A DNA stretch of 64,000 nucleotides from JAVEDQ01 sp963783105 (GTDB taxonomy: Bacteria; Actinomycetota; Actinomycetes; Frankiales; Frankiaceae): assembly GCA_963783105.1 (NCBI GenBank), contig CAWAMI010000002.1, forward strand, positions 62,001-126,000, given 5' to 3'. The notes beneath the pieces were generated by a model that was not told where the DNA came from, did not search any database, and saw nothing but the letters and a program-made list of their open reading frames with translations. Shown one piece after another: positions 17,089-25,476 of the stretch; the first letter of the stretch is position 1; each line of letters opens with the position of its first letter. Position numbers and translations under genes: made by a program.

Positions 17089-17400
17089 TTACTTCTCCAG
17101 CACGGCGAGGATGTCGCGCGCGTTGAGGATGAGGTACTCCTCGCCGCGGTACTTGACCTCGGTGCCGCCGTACTTGCTGTAGAGAACGGTGTCGCCGACG
17201 GAGACGTCGAGCGGGATGCGCTTCTCGCCGTCCTCGTCCCACCGACCGGGACCGACCGCGAGGACGGTGCCCTCCTGCGGCTTCTCCTTGGCGGTGTCCG
17301 GAATGACGATGCCGGACGCGGTGGTGGTCTCACCCTCGCCCTGCTGAACGAGGATCCGGTCCTCGAGCGGCTTGATTCCAACCTTCGTGGCGGTGGCCAT
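17089..17400 (-). CDS. groES: Co-chaperonin GroES
   Basis: A 103-residue lid of the chaperonin, full length, with the standard start KVGIKPLEDRILVQ, the mobile loop around GEGETTTASGIVIP and the C-terminal KYRGEEYLILNARDILAVLE. The ATG at 17400 has GGAGGG seven bases upstream. It is the first gene of the groES-groEL1 operon, and the CIRCE operator 82-108 bp upstream points to HrcA repression and heat induction. Confidence 0.98.
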   Translation of the reverse strand: MATATKVGIKPLEDRILVQQGEGETTTASGIVIPDTAKEKPQEGTVLAVGPGRWDEDGEKRIPLDVSVGDTVLYSKYGGTEVKYRGEEYLILNARDILAVLEK

Positions 17401-17481
17401 GATCTGCCCTCCTGCTGCAATGAATGAGGATCGAGAGAGCGAACTCAGCAACTGCCGTCGCGGGCGAGCAGCGCCTGGTCG

Positions 17482-17508
17482 CTAGCACTCTCGAGTGCTG
17501 AGTGCCAA
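17482..17508 (-). promoter_or_regulatory. CIRCE operator (HrcA site) of groES-groEL1
   Basis: Read on the minus strand, TTGGCACTC-9 bases-GAGTGCTAG matches the CIRCE consensus TTAGCACTC-N9-GAGTGCTAA with two differences. The left arm starts with TTGGCA and a TAGCGA hexamer begins 18 bases later in the right arm, so the operator probably overlaps the -35/-10 promoter, as in other actinobacterial groES genes. Confidence 0.88.
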
Positions 17509-17600
17509 CTTAGCCGGGCGAGCTGCCCAGCGTCAACTCGCCGCGCTCCCGGGGAAGTCGCCGGTGAGCCGCTGGTCAGACGCCGTCGGGGCCGGTGCGC

Positions 17601-17670
17601 GCAGCGCTCCGTCAGGCAGCGCTCCGTCAGGCAGCGCTCCGTCAGGCAGCGCTCCGTCAGGCAGCGCCCC
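17601..17670. repeat. 15-bp tandem repeat at the tsaD stop codon
   Basis: The unit GCAGCGCTCCGTCAG repeats exactly four times (17601-17660) and is followed by a partial fifth copy. Read on the minus strand each unit carries an in-frame TGA; the first met is the tsaD stop. The repeat thus gives tsaD four consecutive in-frame stops. Confidence 0.92.
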
Positions 17671-18694
17671 GACCGAGGCCGGCGGCGAGCAGGGGGAGCG
17701 CCGGATCGGCTCCCACGTCGAGGGGGCTCGGCGTCACGCCGGCCTCGACCTGCAGCCACCCGAGCGCGGCGACCATCGCCCCGTTGTCGGTGCACAGGCC
17801 GGGCCGCGGGACGCGCAGACGCAGCCCGGCGGCCTCGCAGCGCTGCTCGGCGAGTCCCCGCAGGCGCGAGTTCGCGGCCACGCCTCCCCCGATGACCAGC
17901 GTGTCGATGCCGTCCCGGCGGCACGCGTCGACCGCCTTGGCGGTGAGCACGTCGGCCACCGCTTCCTGGAACGAGGCGGCGACGTCGGCCACCGGCACCG
18001 GCTCCCCCGCCCGGCGCCGGGCCTCGACCCAGCGGGCCACCGCCGTCTTCAGTCCGCTGAAGGAGAAGTCGGACGTGCCGTCGTGCGCCTTGCCGCGCGG
18101 GAAGTCGATGGTGACCGAGCCCTCGCGGGCCGCCCGATCGATCGGCGGCCCCCCGGGGAAGGGCAGACCGAGCAGCCGCGCGACCTTGTCGAACGCCTCC
18201 CCGGCGGCGTCGTCCACCGTCGCGCCGAGTGGTTCGACCGGTGACGTGGCGAGGTCGGGAACCCGGAGCAGCGAGCTGTGGCCGCCGGACACGAGCAGCG
18301 CCACCACCGGCTCGGGCAGCGGGCCGTGCTCCAGGGTGTCGACGGCGACGTGGGCGGCGAGGTGGTGGACACCGAGCAGCGGCACGCCGAGCGCCAGCGC
18401 GTAGGCCTTGGCCGCCGCCACGCCGACCAGCAGCGCCCCCGCCAGGCCGGGACCCACGGTGACCGCGACGGCGTCGATCTCCCTCAGGCGGATGCCCGAC
18501 TGCTCGACCGCACGCGTCACGGTCGGCACGAGCGAGGACACGTGTGCCCGGGCGGCGACCTCGGGGACGACGCCACCGAACCGGGCGTGCTCGTCGACCG
18601 AGGTGGCCAGCGCGTCGGCGAGCAGGACGCCGTCGCGCACCACGCCGACCCCGGTCTCGTCGCACGAGGTCTCGAACCCCAGAACCGTGGTCAC
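17657..18694 (-). CDS. tsaD: tRNA N6-adenosine threonylcarbamoyltransferase TsaD
   Basis: A 345-residue enzyme that transfers the threonylcarbamoyl group to A37 of ANN-decoding tRNAs. It has an ASKHA fold with metal ligands His111 and His115 in GVHHLAAHVA and an Asp in CTDNGAM near 303; VGPGLAGALLVG and SGGHSSLL contact nucleotide. The GTG at 18694 overlaps the rimI TGA as GTGA, which fixes the start and implies coupling. TsaB is two genes upstream and TsaE is on the far side of the liv cassette. The 3' end lies in a tandem repeat. Confidence 0.96.
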   Translation of the reverse strand: MTTVLGFETSCDETGVGVVRDGVLLADALATSVDEHARFGGVVPEVAARAHVSSLVPTVTRAVEQSGIRLREIDAVAVTVGPGLAGALLVGVAAAKAYALALGVPLLGVHHLAAHVAVDTLEHGPLPEPVVALLVSGGHSSLLRVPDLATSPVEPLGATVDDAAGEAFDKVARLLGLPFPGGPPIDRAAREGSVTIDFPRGKAHDGTSDFSFSGLKTAVARWVEARRRAGEPVPVADVAASFQEAVADVLTAKAVDACRRDGIDTLVIGGGVAANSRLRGLAEQRCEAAGLRLRVPRPGLCTDNGAMVAALGWLQVEAGVTPSPLDVGADPALPLLAAGLGRGAA

Positions 18695-19251
18695 GCGCCT
18701 GCTCCCCCCGTATGCCTGCCCCCGCGCAGGTCGACCGACATGACCAGCGCGTCCGTGCCCGAGGGCTGGTAGTAGCCGCGACGCCGGCCGCGCACCCGGA
18801 AGCCGAAGCGGGTGTACATGGCCTGGGCCCCCTCGTTGTCGGCCCGCACCTCGAGCCAGACCGTCGACGCGCCCTCGCCGTGGGCGTCGTCGAGCAGGCG
18901 CCGCAGGAGCCGGCTCCCGAGCCCCCGACGCTGCGCGGCCCGCGCGACCCCGATGGTCTGGACGTACCCCTCGTCCGCGGCGACGGCGACCCCCGCGTAG
19001 CCGAGCAGCTCGCCGTCGGCGTCCCCCGGGTCCGGGCGGCCGGGCGGCCGGACGTCGACGGCGGCCCAGTAGCTGCGCGGCGAGCCCTCGAGCAGCGTCG
19101 GCGGGCACGCCGCCAGCTCGGACCAGAACGCCGCCTCCGACCACTGCTCGTCACCGAACAACTCGGCCTCGAGGCGCATCACGGCGGACAGGTGCCACCA
19201 CCGCAGCGGGACGAGGTCCAAGCCGGACGGTGCGGATGCGGGTGCGCTCAT
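18691..19251 (-). CDS. rimI: Ribosomal-protein-alanine N-acetyltransferase RimI
   Basis: A 186-residue GNAT acetyltransferase, the family that acetylates the N-terminal Ala of ribosomal protein S18 and, in actinobacteria, other N-termini. The acetyl-CoA loop AQRRGLGSRLL and the following WLEVRADNEGAQAMYTRFGF motif are clear. The ATG at 19251 overlaps the tsaB stop (ATGA). It sits between tsaB and tsaD, the usual actinobacterial order. A short N-terminal extension of Ala/Pro precedes the fold. Confidence 0.92.
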   Translation of the reverse strand: MSAPASAPSGLDLVPLRWWHLSAVMRLEAELFGDEQWSEAAFWSELAACPPTLLEGSPRSYWAAVDVRPPGRPDPGDADGELLGYAGVAVAADEGYVQTIGVARAAQRRGLGSRLLRRLLDDAHGEGASTVWLEVRADNEGAQAMYTRFGFRVRGRRRGYYQPSGTDALVMSVDLRGGRHTGGAGA

Positions 19252-20009
19252 CGCAGCGAGGGGGCGGTGGATCCGGACGTCTGCGCCGCCGGCTTCGGCG
19301 CGCCCGGCGGCACGGCGTCGGGCCGCCGTAGGTAGAGCGGGGCGAGCGGCGCGGAGACGCCACCGCCGAGCAGTTCCCCGTCCGGGTCGCGGAGGGCGAC
19401 CCGGATCCCACCGGGCGGGTCGGGCCAGCGCGGCGCATCCTCCTCGACGCTGATGTCGGCTCTGCTGCGGAACACGTCGGCGTACAACACGGCCCCGCTG
19501 CCGACCACCCGCGCCCCCGGCTCGAGTTCCTCGAGCAGCACCGCGGGGCGTTCGACCGCCGGGCCGGCCACGCGGCGGCCGTCGGCGTACCGGGCCCAGT
19601 AGACCTCCCGGCGGCGGGCATCGGTCGCCACGATCAGGGGATCCGGGCGGCTCGGTCGTGCCGCCGCGATCGCATCCAACGTGCAGATGCCGACCGCCGG
19701 GATGCCGAGGGCGTCGGCCATCGACGCGGCCGTGACCACGCCGACCCGCAGGCTGGTGAACGGCCCCGGCCCGAGGCCGACGACGACGGCGTCGAGATCG
19801 GCCGGCCGGCATCCGGCCTCGGCGAGCACCTCGCCGATCAGTGGGGCGAGCAACTCACCGTGACGGCGCGCGTCCACGGGTGCCCGGCTGGCCAGCGTCG
19901 TCACCCCCGCCGTTCTCGCCGAGGCTCCTCCGGCGGCGGAGGCATCCTCCACCGAGCAGACCGCGGCGACGCAGGCCTCGGTCGCGGTGTCGAGGAACAG
20001 GACCAGCAC
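19248..20009 (-). CDS. tsaB: TsaB, t6A synthesis scaffold protein
   Basis: A 253-residue ASKHA-fold paralogue of TsaD without the metal-binding histidines; it dimerises with TsaD and, with TsaE, supports threonylcarbamoyl-adenosine formation in tRNA. FLDTATEACVAAV at the N-terminus and VVVGLGPGPFTSLRVG near the middle are family signatures. The GTG at 20009 is chosen because it gives the normal N-terminus; no strong ribosome site is seen. It is divergent from the liv cassette. Confidence 0.93.
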   Translation of the reverse strand: MLVLFLDTATEACVAAVCSVEDASAAGGASARTAGVTTLASRAPVDARRHGELLAPLIGEVLAEAGCRPADLDAVVVGLGPGPFTSLRVGVVTAASMADALGIPAVGICTLDAIAAARPSRPDPLIVATDARRREVYWARYADGRRVAGPAVERPAVLLEELEPGARVVGSGAVLYADVFRSRADISVEEDAPRWPDPPGGIRVALRDPDGELLGGGVSAPLAPLYLRRPDAVPPGAPKPAAQTSGSTAPSLR

Positions 20010-20105
20010 GCCGACCAGCCTAGGTGTCGCCCGCGGGACCGCCCGCCGGCTCCGGCGCACGCGGACCCCGGGTGAGGTGCTTCGTAACGATCCGTGCGCG
20101 GCTCC

Positions 20106-20133
20106 TTGACGCGTGATCATGGGTGTCTAGTGT
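20106..20133 (+). promoter_or_regulatory. Likely primary-sigma promoter of the liv cassette
   Basis: TTGACG at 20106-20111 and TAGTGT at 20128-20133 are separated by 16 bases, close to the vegetative actinobacterial consensus. It lies about 55 bp upstream of livF on the plus strand in the divergent spacer with tsaB. Confidence 0.55.
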
Positions 20134-20186
20134 GTGGCTGCAGTCACATCTGCGTCGGAACGGTGTGAAACCTCGCCCCAGGAGCC

Positions 20187-21005
20187 ATGGCAGCGATGCT
20201 CGAGGTCCAGGACCTGCACGTGACCTATGGCGGGGCGGTGCGCGCCCTGCGCGGGGTCACCCTGAGCGTTGCGGAGCGCGCGGTCGTCGCCGTTCTCGGC
20301 AGCAACGGCGCCGGCAAGACGACGCTCCTGCGCGCCGTCTCGGGCACCCTTCGGCTGCAGCGCGGGCGGGTCGACGCCGGCCAGATCACCTTCGACGGGC
20401 GATCGCTCGGCGGGCGGGACCCGGCGGCCAGCGTCCGGCTCGGCCTCGTGCAGGCGCCGGAGGGCCGCCGCATCTTCGGCGGGCTGACCGTCGAGGAGAA
20501 CCTGCGGGCCGGCTCGCTCGCGAACAAGAACCGGGGCAGCCGCGCGAGCGCCCGCGATCGCGTCTACGACCTGTTCCCCGTGCTGCGCGACCGCAAGAAC
20601 CAGCGCGGCACGCTGCTCTCCGGCGGCGAGCAGCAGATGCTCGCCATCGGGCGCGCACTGATGGGCGACCCCCGCCTGCTGCTGCTCGACGAGCCCTCAC
20701 TCGGCCTCGCACCGCGCATCGTCAGCCAGATCGGCTCCGTGATCGCGGAGATCAACCGGCAGGGCACCGCCGTCCTGCTCGTGGAGCAGAACGCGACGAT
20801 GGCGCTGCGGGTCGCGCACAGCGCGTTCGTACTCGACGTCGGCGAGGTGTCGCTGTCCGGCCCAGCGGCCGAACTCGCCGCCAGCGGCGAGGTGCAGCGC
20901 CTCTACCTCGGCCACGCCGACGCCGAGTCGACGGCCGACACGGGCTCGGTACGCGAGTCCGCCCACGCCGGCACCGGCAAGCGCCTGGCGCGGTGGTCGG
21001 GATGA
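20187..21005 (+). CDS. livF: Branched-chain amino acid-type ABC transporter ATPase LivF
   Basis: A 272-residue ATPase of the HAAT (hydrophobic amino acid) uptake family. Walker A GSNGAGKTTL at about 34-43, signature LLSGGEQQMLAIGRAL, Walker B LLLLDEPSLGLAP and the H-loop replaced by Gln (LLVEQNA), as in LivF. An approximately 30-residue tail follows the domain. It is first in a livF-livG-livH-livM-binding protein operon and overlaps livG by ATGA. AGGAG is only 2 bases before the ATG at 20187 and 11 before an ATG at 20196, so the exact start is uncertain. Confidence 0.93.
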   Translation: MAAMLEVQDLHVTYGGAVRALRGVTLSVAERAVVAVLGSNGAGKTTLLRAVSGTLRLQRGRVDAGQITFDGRSLGGRDPAASVRLGLVQAPEGRRIFGGLTVEENLRAGSLANKNRGSRASARDRVYDLFPVLRDRKNQRGTLLSGGEQQMLAIGRALMGDPRLLLLDEPSLGLAPRIVSQIGSVIAEINRQGTAVLLVEQNATMALRVAHSAFVLDVGEVSLSGPAAELAASGEVQRLYLGHADAESTADTGSVRESAHAGTGKRLARWSG

Positions 21006-21931
21006 CCACCGCTCCGATGGCGGCAGCTCCTCCGCCCGGGGGGCAGCCCGACCCGGGAGGCGCGCTCTCCCCGCCCCTCGAGGTCGACGGCGTCACCGTC
21101 CGCTTCGGCGCCCTCCGAGCGCTCGACTCGGTCTCCTTCACCGTCGCCCCCGGCACCATCCACGCGGTCATCGGACCCAACGGCGCCGGCAAGTCGACGA
21201 TGTTCAACGTCCTCTCCGGCGTCTACAGCGCCAGCGAGGGCTCCGTGCGGTTCGGATCCGCCGAACTGACCCGGTTGCATCCGCACCAGATCTGCAAGCT
21301 CGGGGTGGCGCGGGCCTTCCAGAACATCGCGCTCTCCGGCCGTCAGTCGGTCGCGGAGAACCTCATGCTCGGCCGGCACAGCCTGACCAAGGCCGGGTTC
21401 CTCTCCAGCGGCCTCTGGCTTCCGAGAGCGACCCGCGAGCGCAGGATCCACCGCGAGCGCGCCCGGGAGATCGCGGACTTCCTCGAACTCGGCGACAAGT
21501 TCGACCTTCCCGTCGGCATGCTGAGCTACGGCGACCAGAAGCGCGTCGAGGTCGCGCGGGCGCTGTGCACCGAACCGAAACTGTTGCTGCTCGACGAGCC
21601 CGTCGCCGGGATGAACGCCGACGAGACGCGCCGGATGGCCGCGATCATCGTCGACATCCGGGAGGCGCTCGGCCTGTCGATCGTCCTCGTCGAGCACGAC
21701 ATGGGCATGGTCATGGGGATCGCCGACCGGGTGACCGTGCTCGACTTCGGCGAGCGGATCGCGGACGGCACCCCGGAGCAGGTCCAGAACGATCCCGAGG
21801 TCATCCGCGCCTACCTCGGCGGGGACGAGGCCGCCGAACCGGATCAGGCAGCAGCGTCGGGTCAGGCAGCAGCGTCGGATCAGGCAAGCCAGTCGGACCA
21901 ACCCGCAGCACGTGAGGAGCCGCCCCGGTGA
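21002..21931 (+). CDS. livG: Branched-chain amino acid-type ABC transporter ATPase LivG
   Basis: A 309-residue ATPase pairing with LivF under the membrane permeases. Walker A GPNGAGKST near 60, signature LSYGDQKRVEVARAL, Walker B LLLLDEPVAGM and the LivG-type VEHDMGMVM are present. About 25 Pro/Gly-rich residues precede the domain, and the tail carries near-perfect repeats of DQAAAS/GQAAAS (21841-21900), probably disordered. The ATG overlaps the livF TGA, and the gene overlaps livH by GTGA, fixing both boundaries. Confidence 0.94.
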   Translation: MTTAPMAAAPPPGGQPDPGGALSPPLEVDGVTVRFGALRALDSVSFTVAPGTIHAVIGPNGAGKSTMFNVLSGVYSASEGSVRFGSAELTRLHPHQICKLGVARAFQNIALSGRQSVAENLMLGRHSLTKAGFLSSGLWLPRATRERRIHRERAREIADFLELGDKFDLPVGMLSYGDQKRVEVARALCTEPKLLLLDEPVAGMNADETRRMAAIIVDIREALGLSIVLVEHDMGMVMGIADRVTVLDFGERIADGTPEQVQNDPEVIRAYLGGDEAAEPDQAAASGQAAASDQASQSDQPAAREEPPR

Positions 21932-22833
21932 CGTACTTCCTCACGCAAGTGCTCAACGGCATCTCGCTCGGCGCCATCTACGGGCTCATCGCCCTGGGCT
22001 TCGTCATCATCTTCAAGTCCAGCGGCGTGCTCTCCTTCGCCCAGGGCTCCCTGATCTTCCTCGGCGCCTTCTGCATCTGGTACGCGGTGAACGACGACAA
22101 ATGGGGGTTCGGCTTCTGGGCCGCGGTCGCCGTCGGCATCGTGCTGACCGCGGGCACTGCCCTCATCCTCGAGCGCACCATCATCTACCCGGCCCGCGGA
22201 GCGCCGGTCATCTCGCTGGCCGCCCTGACATTGGGCATCGACATCCTGTTCGCCACCCTGCTGACCAATCGGATCGGCACGTTCCTGCCGAAGACGCTGG
22301 AGCAGCCGTGGGGCGTGGAGACGGTCTCCATCGGCGACGTGAGCATCACCAAGAACCGGTTGTACGCGCTGATCGTCGGTGGAGTTCTGATCGGCCTGTT
22401 CTTCATCGCGTTCAAGTACTCCAGCTGGGGTGTCGCCATGCGGGCCGTCTCAGAGGACGGCGAGACCGCAGCCCTGATGGGCATCCGACAGGGTCGCGTC
22501 AGCGCCGTCAGCTGGCTGATCGCCGGGGCGCTGGCGGCCATCGCCGCACTCTTCCTCGTCGGGGCCCCGTCGGGTGGGCTCGACCCGCAGGTCCGGCTCG
22601 TCGCTCTCGCGGCCTTCCCGGCCGCGATCATCGGCGGCCTCGACTCGACCGCCGGCGCCCTCGTCGGCGGCCTGATCGTCGGCCTGTCCGAGACCCTGTC
22701 CGCGGGCTACGCCGACAAGATCGAATTCCTCGGGAGCAACTTCCAGGTCATCGCGCCCTACGTCGTGATGTTGATCGTCCTCGTCATCCGACCGGCGGGC
22801 CTGTTCGGAACCCGGGAGCTGAGTCGTGTCTAG
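21928..22833 (+). CDS. livH: Branched-chain amino acid-type ABC transporter permease LivH
   Basis: A 301-residue inner-membrane permease with about eight hydrophobic helices. The N-terminal LNGISLGAIYGLIALGFVII and the EExxALMGI-like coupling segment (SEDGETAALMGIRQGRV) are LivH hallmarks. The conserved AAIIGGLDSTAGALVGGLI follows near residue 230. The GTG at 21928 overlaps the livG stop; livM starts inside its last codons. With LivM it forms the transmembrane channel. Confidence 0.94.
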   Translation: MTYFLTQVLNGISLGAIYGLIALGFVIIFKSSGVLSFAQGSLIFLGAFCIWYAVNDDKWGFGFWAAVAVGIVLTAGTALILERTIIYPARGAPVISLAALTLGIDILFATLLTNRIGTFLPKTLEQPWGVETVSIGDVSITKNRLYALIVGGVLIGLFFIAFKYSSWGVAMRAVSEDGETAALMGIRQGRVSAVSWLIAGALAAIAALFLVGAPSGGLDPQVRLVALAAFPAAIIGGLDSTAGALVGGLIVGLSETLSAGYADKIEFLGSNFQVIAPYVVMLIVLVIRPAGLFGTRELSRV

Positions 22834-24049
22834 CACGCAGGGCGTTGCGCCTCCCGCGACGGGCCCGTCCGGCACTGCCGCCGGCACCGGAGGCCGCACT
22901 CTCGGGTCCCGGATCCGCCGCCCGGGCGCGACGGCGATCACCGTCCTGGTGCTGACGGTCGTCCTGGTCCTGCTCCCCTTCTACCTGGAGGAGTTCTGGC
23001 TCCGGGTCGGCTTCGCCGTCTTCGCCGCCGCGATCGGCGCCATCGGACTCAACCTTCTCGTCGGCACGGCCGGTCAGCTCTCCCTCGCCCACGGCGCGTT
23101 CCTCGCGGTCGGCGCCATCACCTACACCTACCTGGCCGGCTCCTCCGAGCAGAGGACCGGGGTCGAGCTGAAAGGCGTCGGCTTGCCGCCGCTCGTCGCC
23201 ATGATCCTGGCGGTGCTCGCCGCCGGCCTGGCGGGTCTGATCTTCAGCCCGATCGCGGCGCGGCTGAAGGGTATCTACCTCGGTGTCGCCTCGATCGCCC
23301 TGGTGTTCATCGCCGTCCACGCGCTGAACAACCTCAAGACCATCACCGGCGGCTTCAACGGCCGAACGGTGCCGGAGTTCTCGCTCTTCGGGTTCTCGTT
23401 CACCGACGACGACCCGAACCTGTTTGTCGCCGGCGTCGAATTCGACCAGGCGGAGAAGCTCTGGTACCTCGGGCTCGCGCTCGCCGTCCTGGCCTATCTG
23501 TTCGCCCGCAACCTGCTCCGCGGCCGCCCCGGCCGGGCCCTGCAGACCCTGCGGGACAGTGAGACCGCCGCCTCGGTCATGGGCGTGAACGTGCAGCGCT
23601 ACCGGGCGACGGCGTTCCTGGTGTCCTCGATGTACGCGGGACTGGCGGGCGTGCTGTACGCCCTGTCCATCACCAACATCGCGGCGCAGTCGTTCGAGTT
23701 CGACCTGTCCATCCTGTTCCTCGCGATGATCATCATCGGCGGACTCGGGTCGGTCGCAGGGGCGGTGATCGGCGCCCTGTTCGTGACCGCGCTGCCGCTG
23801 GTCCTCGAGGAGTTCGCCACCAACCTGGAGAGCGTCCCGCTGCTGAACAGGTTTCTGGACGAGAGCGGGACGTCGGGCTTCACGCCGACCGAGCTCTCCC
23901 GCTTCGTGTTCGGCGCCGGGATCATCATCGTGATCATGTTCGAACCGGCCGGCCTGGCCGGACTCGGCAGACGCCTCAAGGCCTCGCTCGCCGGACTCAG
24001 GTCCCGACGGACCCCGGCCGAGGGCGGTGGCGGTGGCGGTGGCGACTGA
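22826..24049 (+). CDS. livM: Branched-chain amino acid-type ABC transporter permease LivM
   Basis: A 407-residue permease with about nine hydrophobic helices, somewhat longer than usual through a Gly/Pro-rich N-terminal extension and a Gly-rich end. GLNLLVGTAGQLSLAHGAFL is the LivM signature and LRDSETAASVMGVNVQRYR the cytoplasmic coupling segment; IIGGLGSVAGAVIGALF follows. The GTG at 22826 overlaps the livH 3' end by 8 bases. It is 130 bp from the binding-protein gene. Confidence 0.93.
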   Translation: MSSTQGVAPPATGPSGTAAGTGGRTLGSRIRRPGATAITVLVLTVVLVLLPFYLEEFWLRVGFAVFAAAIGAIGLNLLVGTAGQLSLAHGAFLAVGAITYTYLAGSSEQRTGVELKGVGLPPLVAMILAVLAAGLAGLIFSPIAARLKGIYLGVASIALVFIAVHALNNLKTITGGFNGRTVPEFSLFGFSFTDDDPNLFVAGVEFDQAEKLWYLGLALAVLAYLFARNLLRGRPGRALQTLRDSETAASVMGVNVQRYRATAFLVSSMYAGLAGVLYALSITNIAAQSFEFDLSILFLAMIIIGGLGSVAGAVIGALFVTALPLVLEEFATNLESVPLLNRFLDESGTSGFTPTELSRFVFGAGIIIVIMFEPAGLAGLGRRLKASLAGLRSRRTPAEGGGGGGGD

Positions 24050-24179
24050 GCCGACGCTCGCGCCGCGGCGCCGCCCGGCGACCTCCCGCACAGCTCCACC
24101 CGGAGAACCAGTCCATCCGGAGAACCAGCTCCAACGACCGACCCGATGACCGACTCCGACGACCGATAGGAGATCCCCA

Positions 24180-25403
24180 ATGACGTGGAGGCGCACCGGT
24201 GCGGTGCTGCTGATGGTCGGTGCGCTGACCGCAGCAGGTTGTAGCACCAAGGACAGCAACAGCGGCGGGAGCGGCGGCCAGGCCAAGACCGCCGAGGGCG
24301 TGCAGGGCAACCAGATCACGCTCGGCGTCCTCACCGACCAGACCGGCATCTTCGCCGCCACAGGCAAGGACGTCACGAACGGCCAGCAGCTGTTCTGGGA
24401 CAACCAGAACACCAAGGGCGGCGTCTGCGGGAAGACCGTCAAGCTGCAGATCGAGGACAGCGGCTACAACGTCCAGAAGGCCGTGCAGCAGTACGCGAGC
24501 CTGAAGAACGACTCGCTGGCCTTCCAGCAGCTGCTCGGCTCCGCGATCAGCAACGCGCTGACCCAGCAGACCCAGTCCGACAAGATCGTCGCCATTCCCG
24601 AGGCGTGGGCCTCCAGCCTGACCGACAACCCGTACTACGCCGTGGTCGGCAGCACGTACGACGTCGAGATGGTCAACGGCATCGACTACATGCTCGAGAA
24701 GGGGATCATCAAGCAGGGCGACACCGTCGCGCACATCTTCCACGACAGCGAGTACGGCGAGAACGGCGCCGCCGGGTCCCGCTACATGGCGTCGCAGGGC
24801 AAGATCAAGCTCGTCGAGCAGAAGATCCCGCAGATCGGCGACCCCTCCGCGCAGGTCGCGGCGATCAAGGCCGACCCGAACATCAAGGCCGTGCTCGTGA
24901 CGATCTCGCCGCTGCAGCTGCCCGCCATCGCGCAGGGGCTCGACCTGCCGATCATGGGCAACAACCCCAGCTTCGCGCCCGGGCTGCTGAACGGCCCGGC
25001 CGGTGACGCGATCGTGAAGAACTACCAGAGCGCGATCCCGTTCGTGAACTGGAGCGACCCGCCAGCGGCTGAGGTGAAGAACCTCTACACGCAGAAGTAC
25101 GGGACGCCGCTGCCGAGCGCCGGGGCCGTCCACGGCTACGCGACCGGTCAGGCGATGTACGAGATCCTGAACAAGGCGTGCCAGAGCGGTGACCTCACCC
25201 GGGAGGGCGTGTTCAACGCGAAGAAGAGCCTCTCCGCCGTCGACACCGGGGGACTCGTTGCCCCGCTCGACTACACGAAGGTCGGCGAGCCGCCGACGCG
25301 CACCGTCAACATCTCGAAGGCGGACAAGGCCGCCCCGGGTGGGAGTTCGACCGTGCAGCTGTCCTACAAGGGTCCGGACGCCGACGGGTACCAGCGCGGC
25401 TGA
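24180..25403 (+). CDS. Lipoprotein substrate-binding protein of the liv-type transporter
   Basis: A 407-residue type I periplasmic-binding protein of the Leu/Ile/Val-BP family. A signal peptide with lipobox LTAAGC gives lipid-modified Cys21 after cleavage. ITLGVLTDQTGIFAATGKD begins the ligand fold and a two-lobed pattern continues to the end. AGGAG lies 8 bases before the ATG at 24180. The 130-bp spacer upstream contains a repeated CCGGAGAACCAG motif. Substrate cannot be told from sequence: branched-chain amino acids, other hydrophobic amino acids or short amides all use this family. Confidence 0.92.
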   Translation: MTWRRTGAVLLMVGALTAAGCSTKDSNSGGSGGQAKTAEGVQGNQITLGVLTDQTGIFAATGKDVTNGQQLFWDNQNTKGGVCGKTVKLQIEDSGYNVQKAVQQYASLKNDSLAFQQLLGSAISNALTQQTQSDKIVAIPEAWASSLTDNPYYAVVGSTYDVEMVNGIDYMLEKGIIKQGDTVAHIFHDSEYGENGAAGSRYMASQGKIKLVEQKIPQIGDPSAQVAAIKADPNIKAVLVTISPLQLPAIAQGLDLPIMGNNPSFAPGLLNGPAGDAIVKNYQSAIPFVNWSDPPAAEVKNLYTQKYGTPLPSAGAVHGYATGQAMYEILNKACQSGDLTREGVFNAKKSLSAVDTGGLVAPLDYTKVGEPPTRTVNISKADKAAPGGSSTVQLSYKGPDADGYQRG

Positions 25404-25417
25404 TCCGACCCCACCGA

Positions 25418-25453
25418 GCGGCCCCCGTCCCAGCCCCCCGGGACGGGGGCCGC
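25418..25453. terminator. 14-bp hairpin ending the liv cassette
   Basis: GCGGCCCCCGTCCC and GGGACGGGGGCCGC pair perfectly around an 8-base loop in the gap between the convergent binding-protein and tsaE genes. It is a strong, GC-only, probably bidirectional terminator without a T-run. Confidence 0.8.
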
Positions 25454-25476
25454 TGTGCGTCCCGGGGACGCGCACA

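Noticed and set aside
20123..21001. Upstream extension of the livG reading frame through livF
   Set aside because: It is the shifted frame of livF. The ATGA overlap at 21002 gives the normal LivG start.
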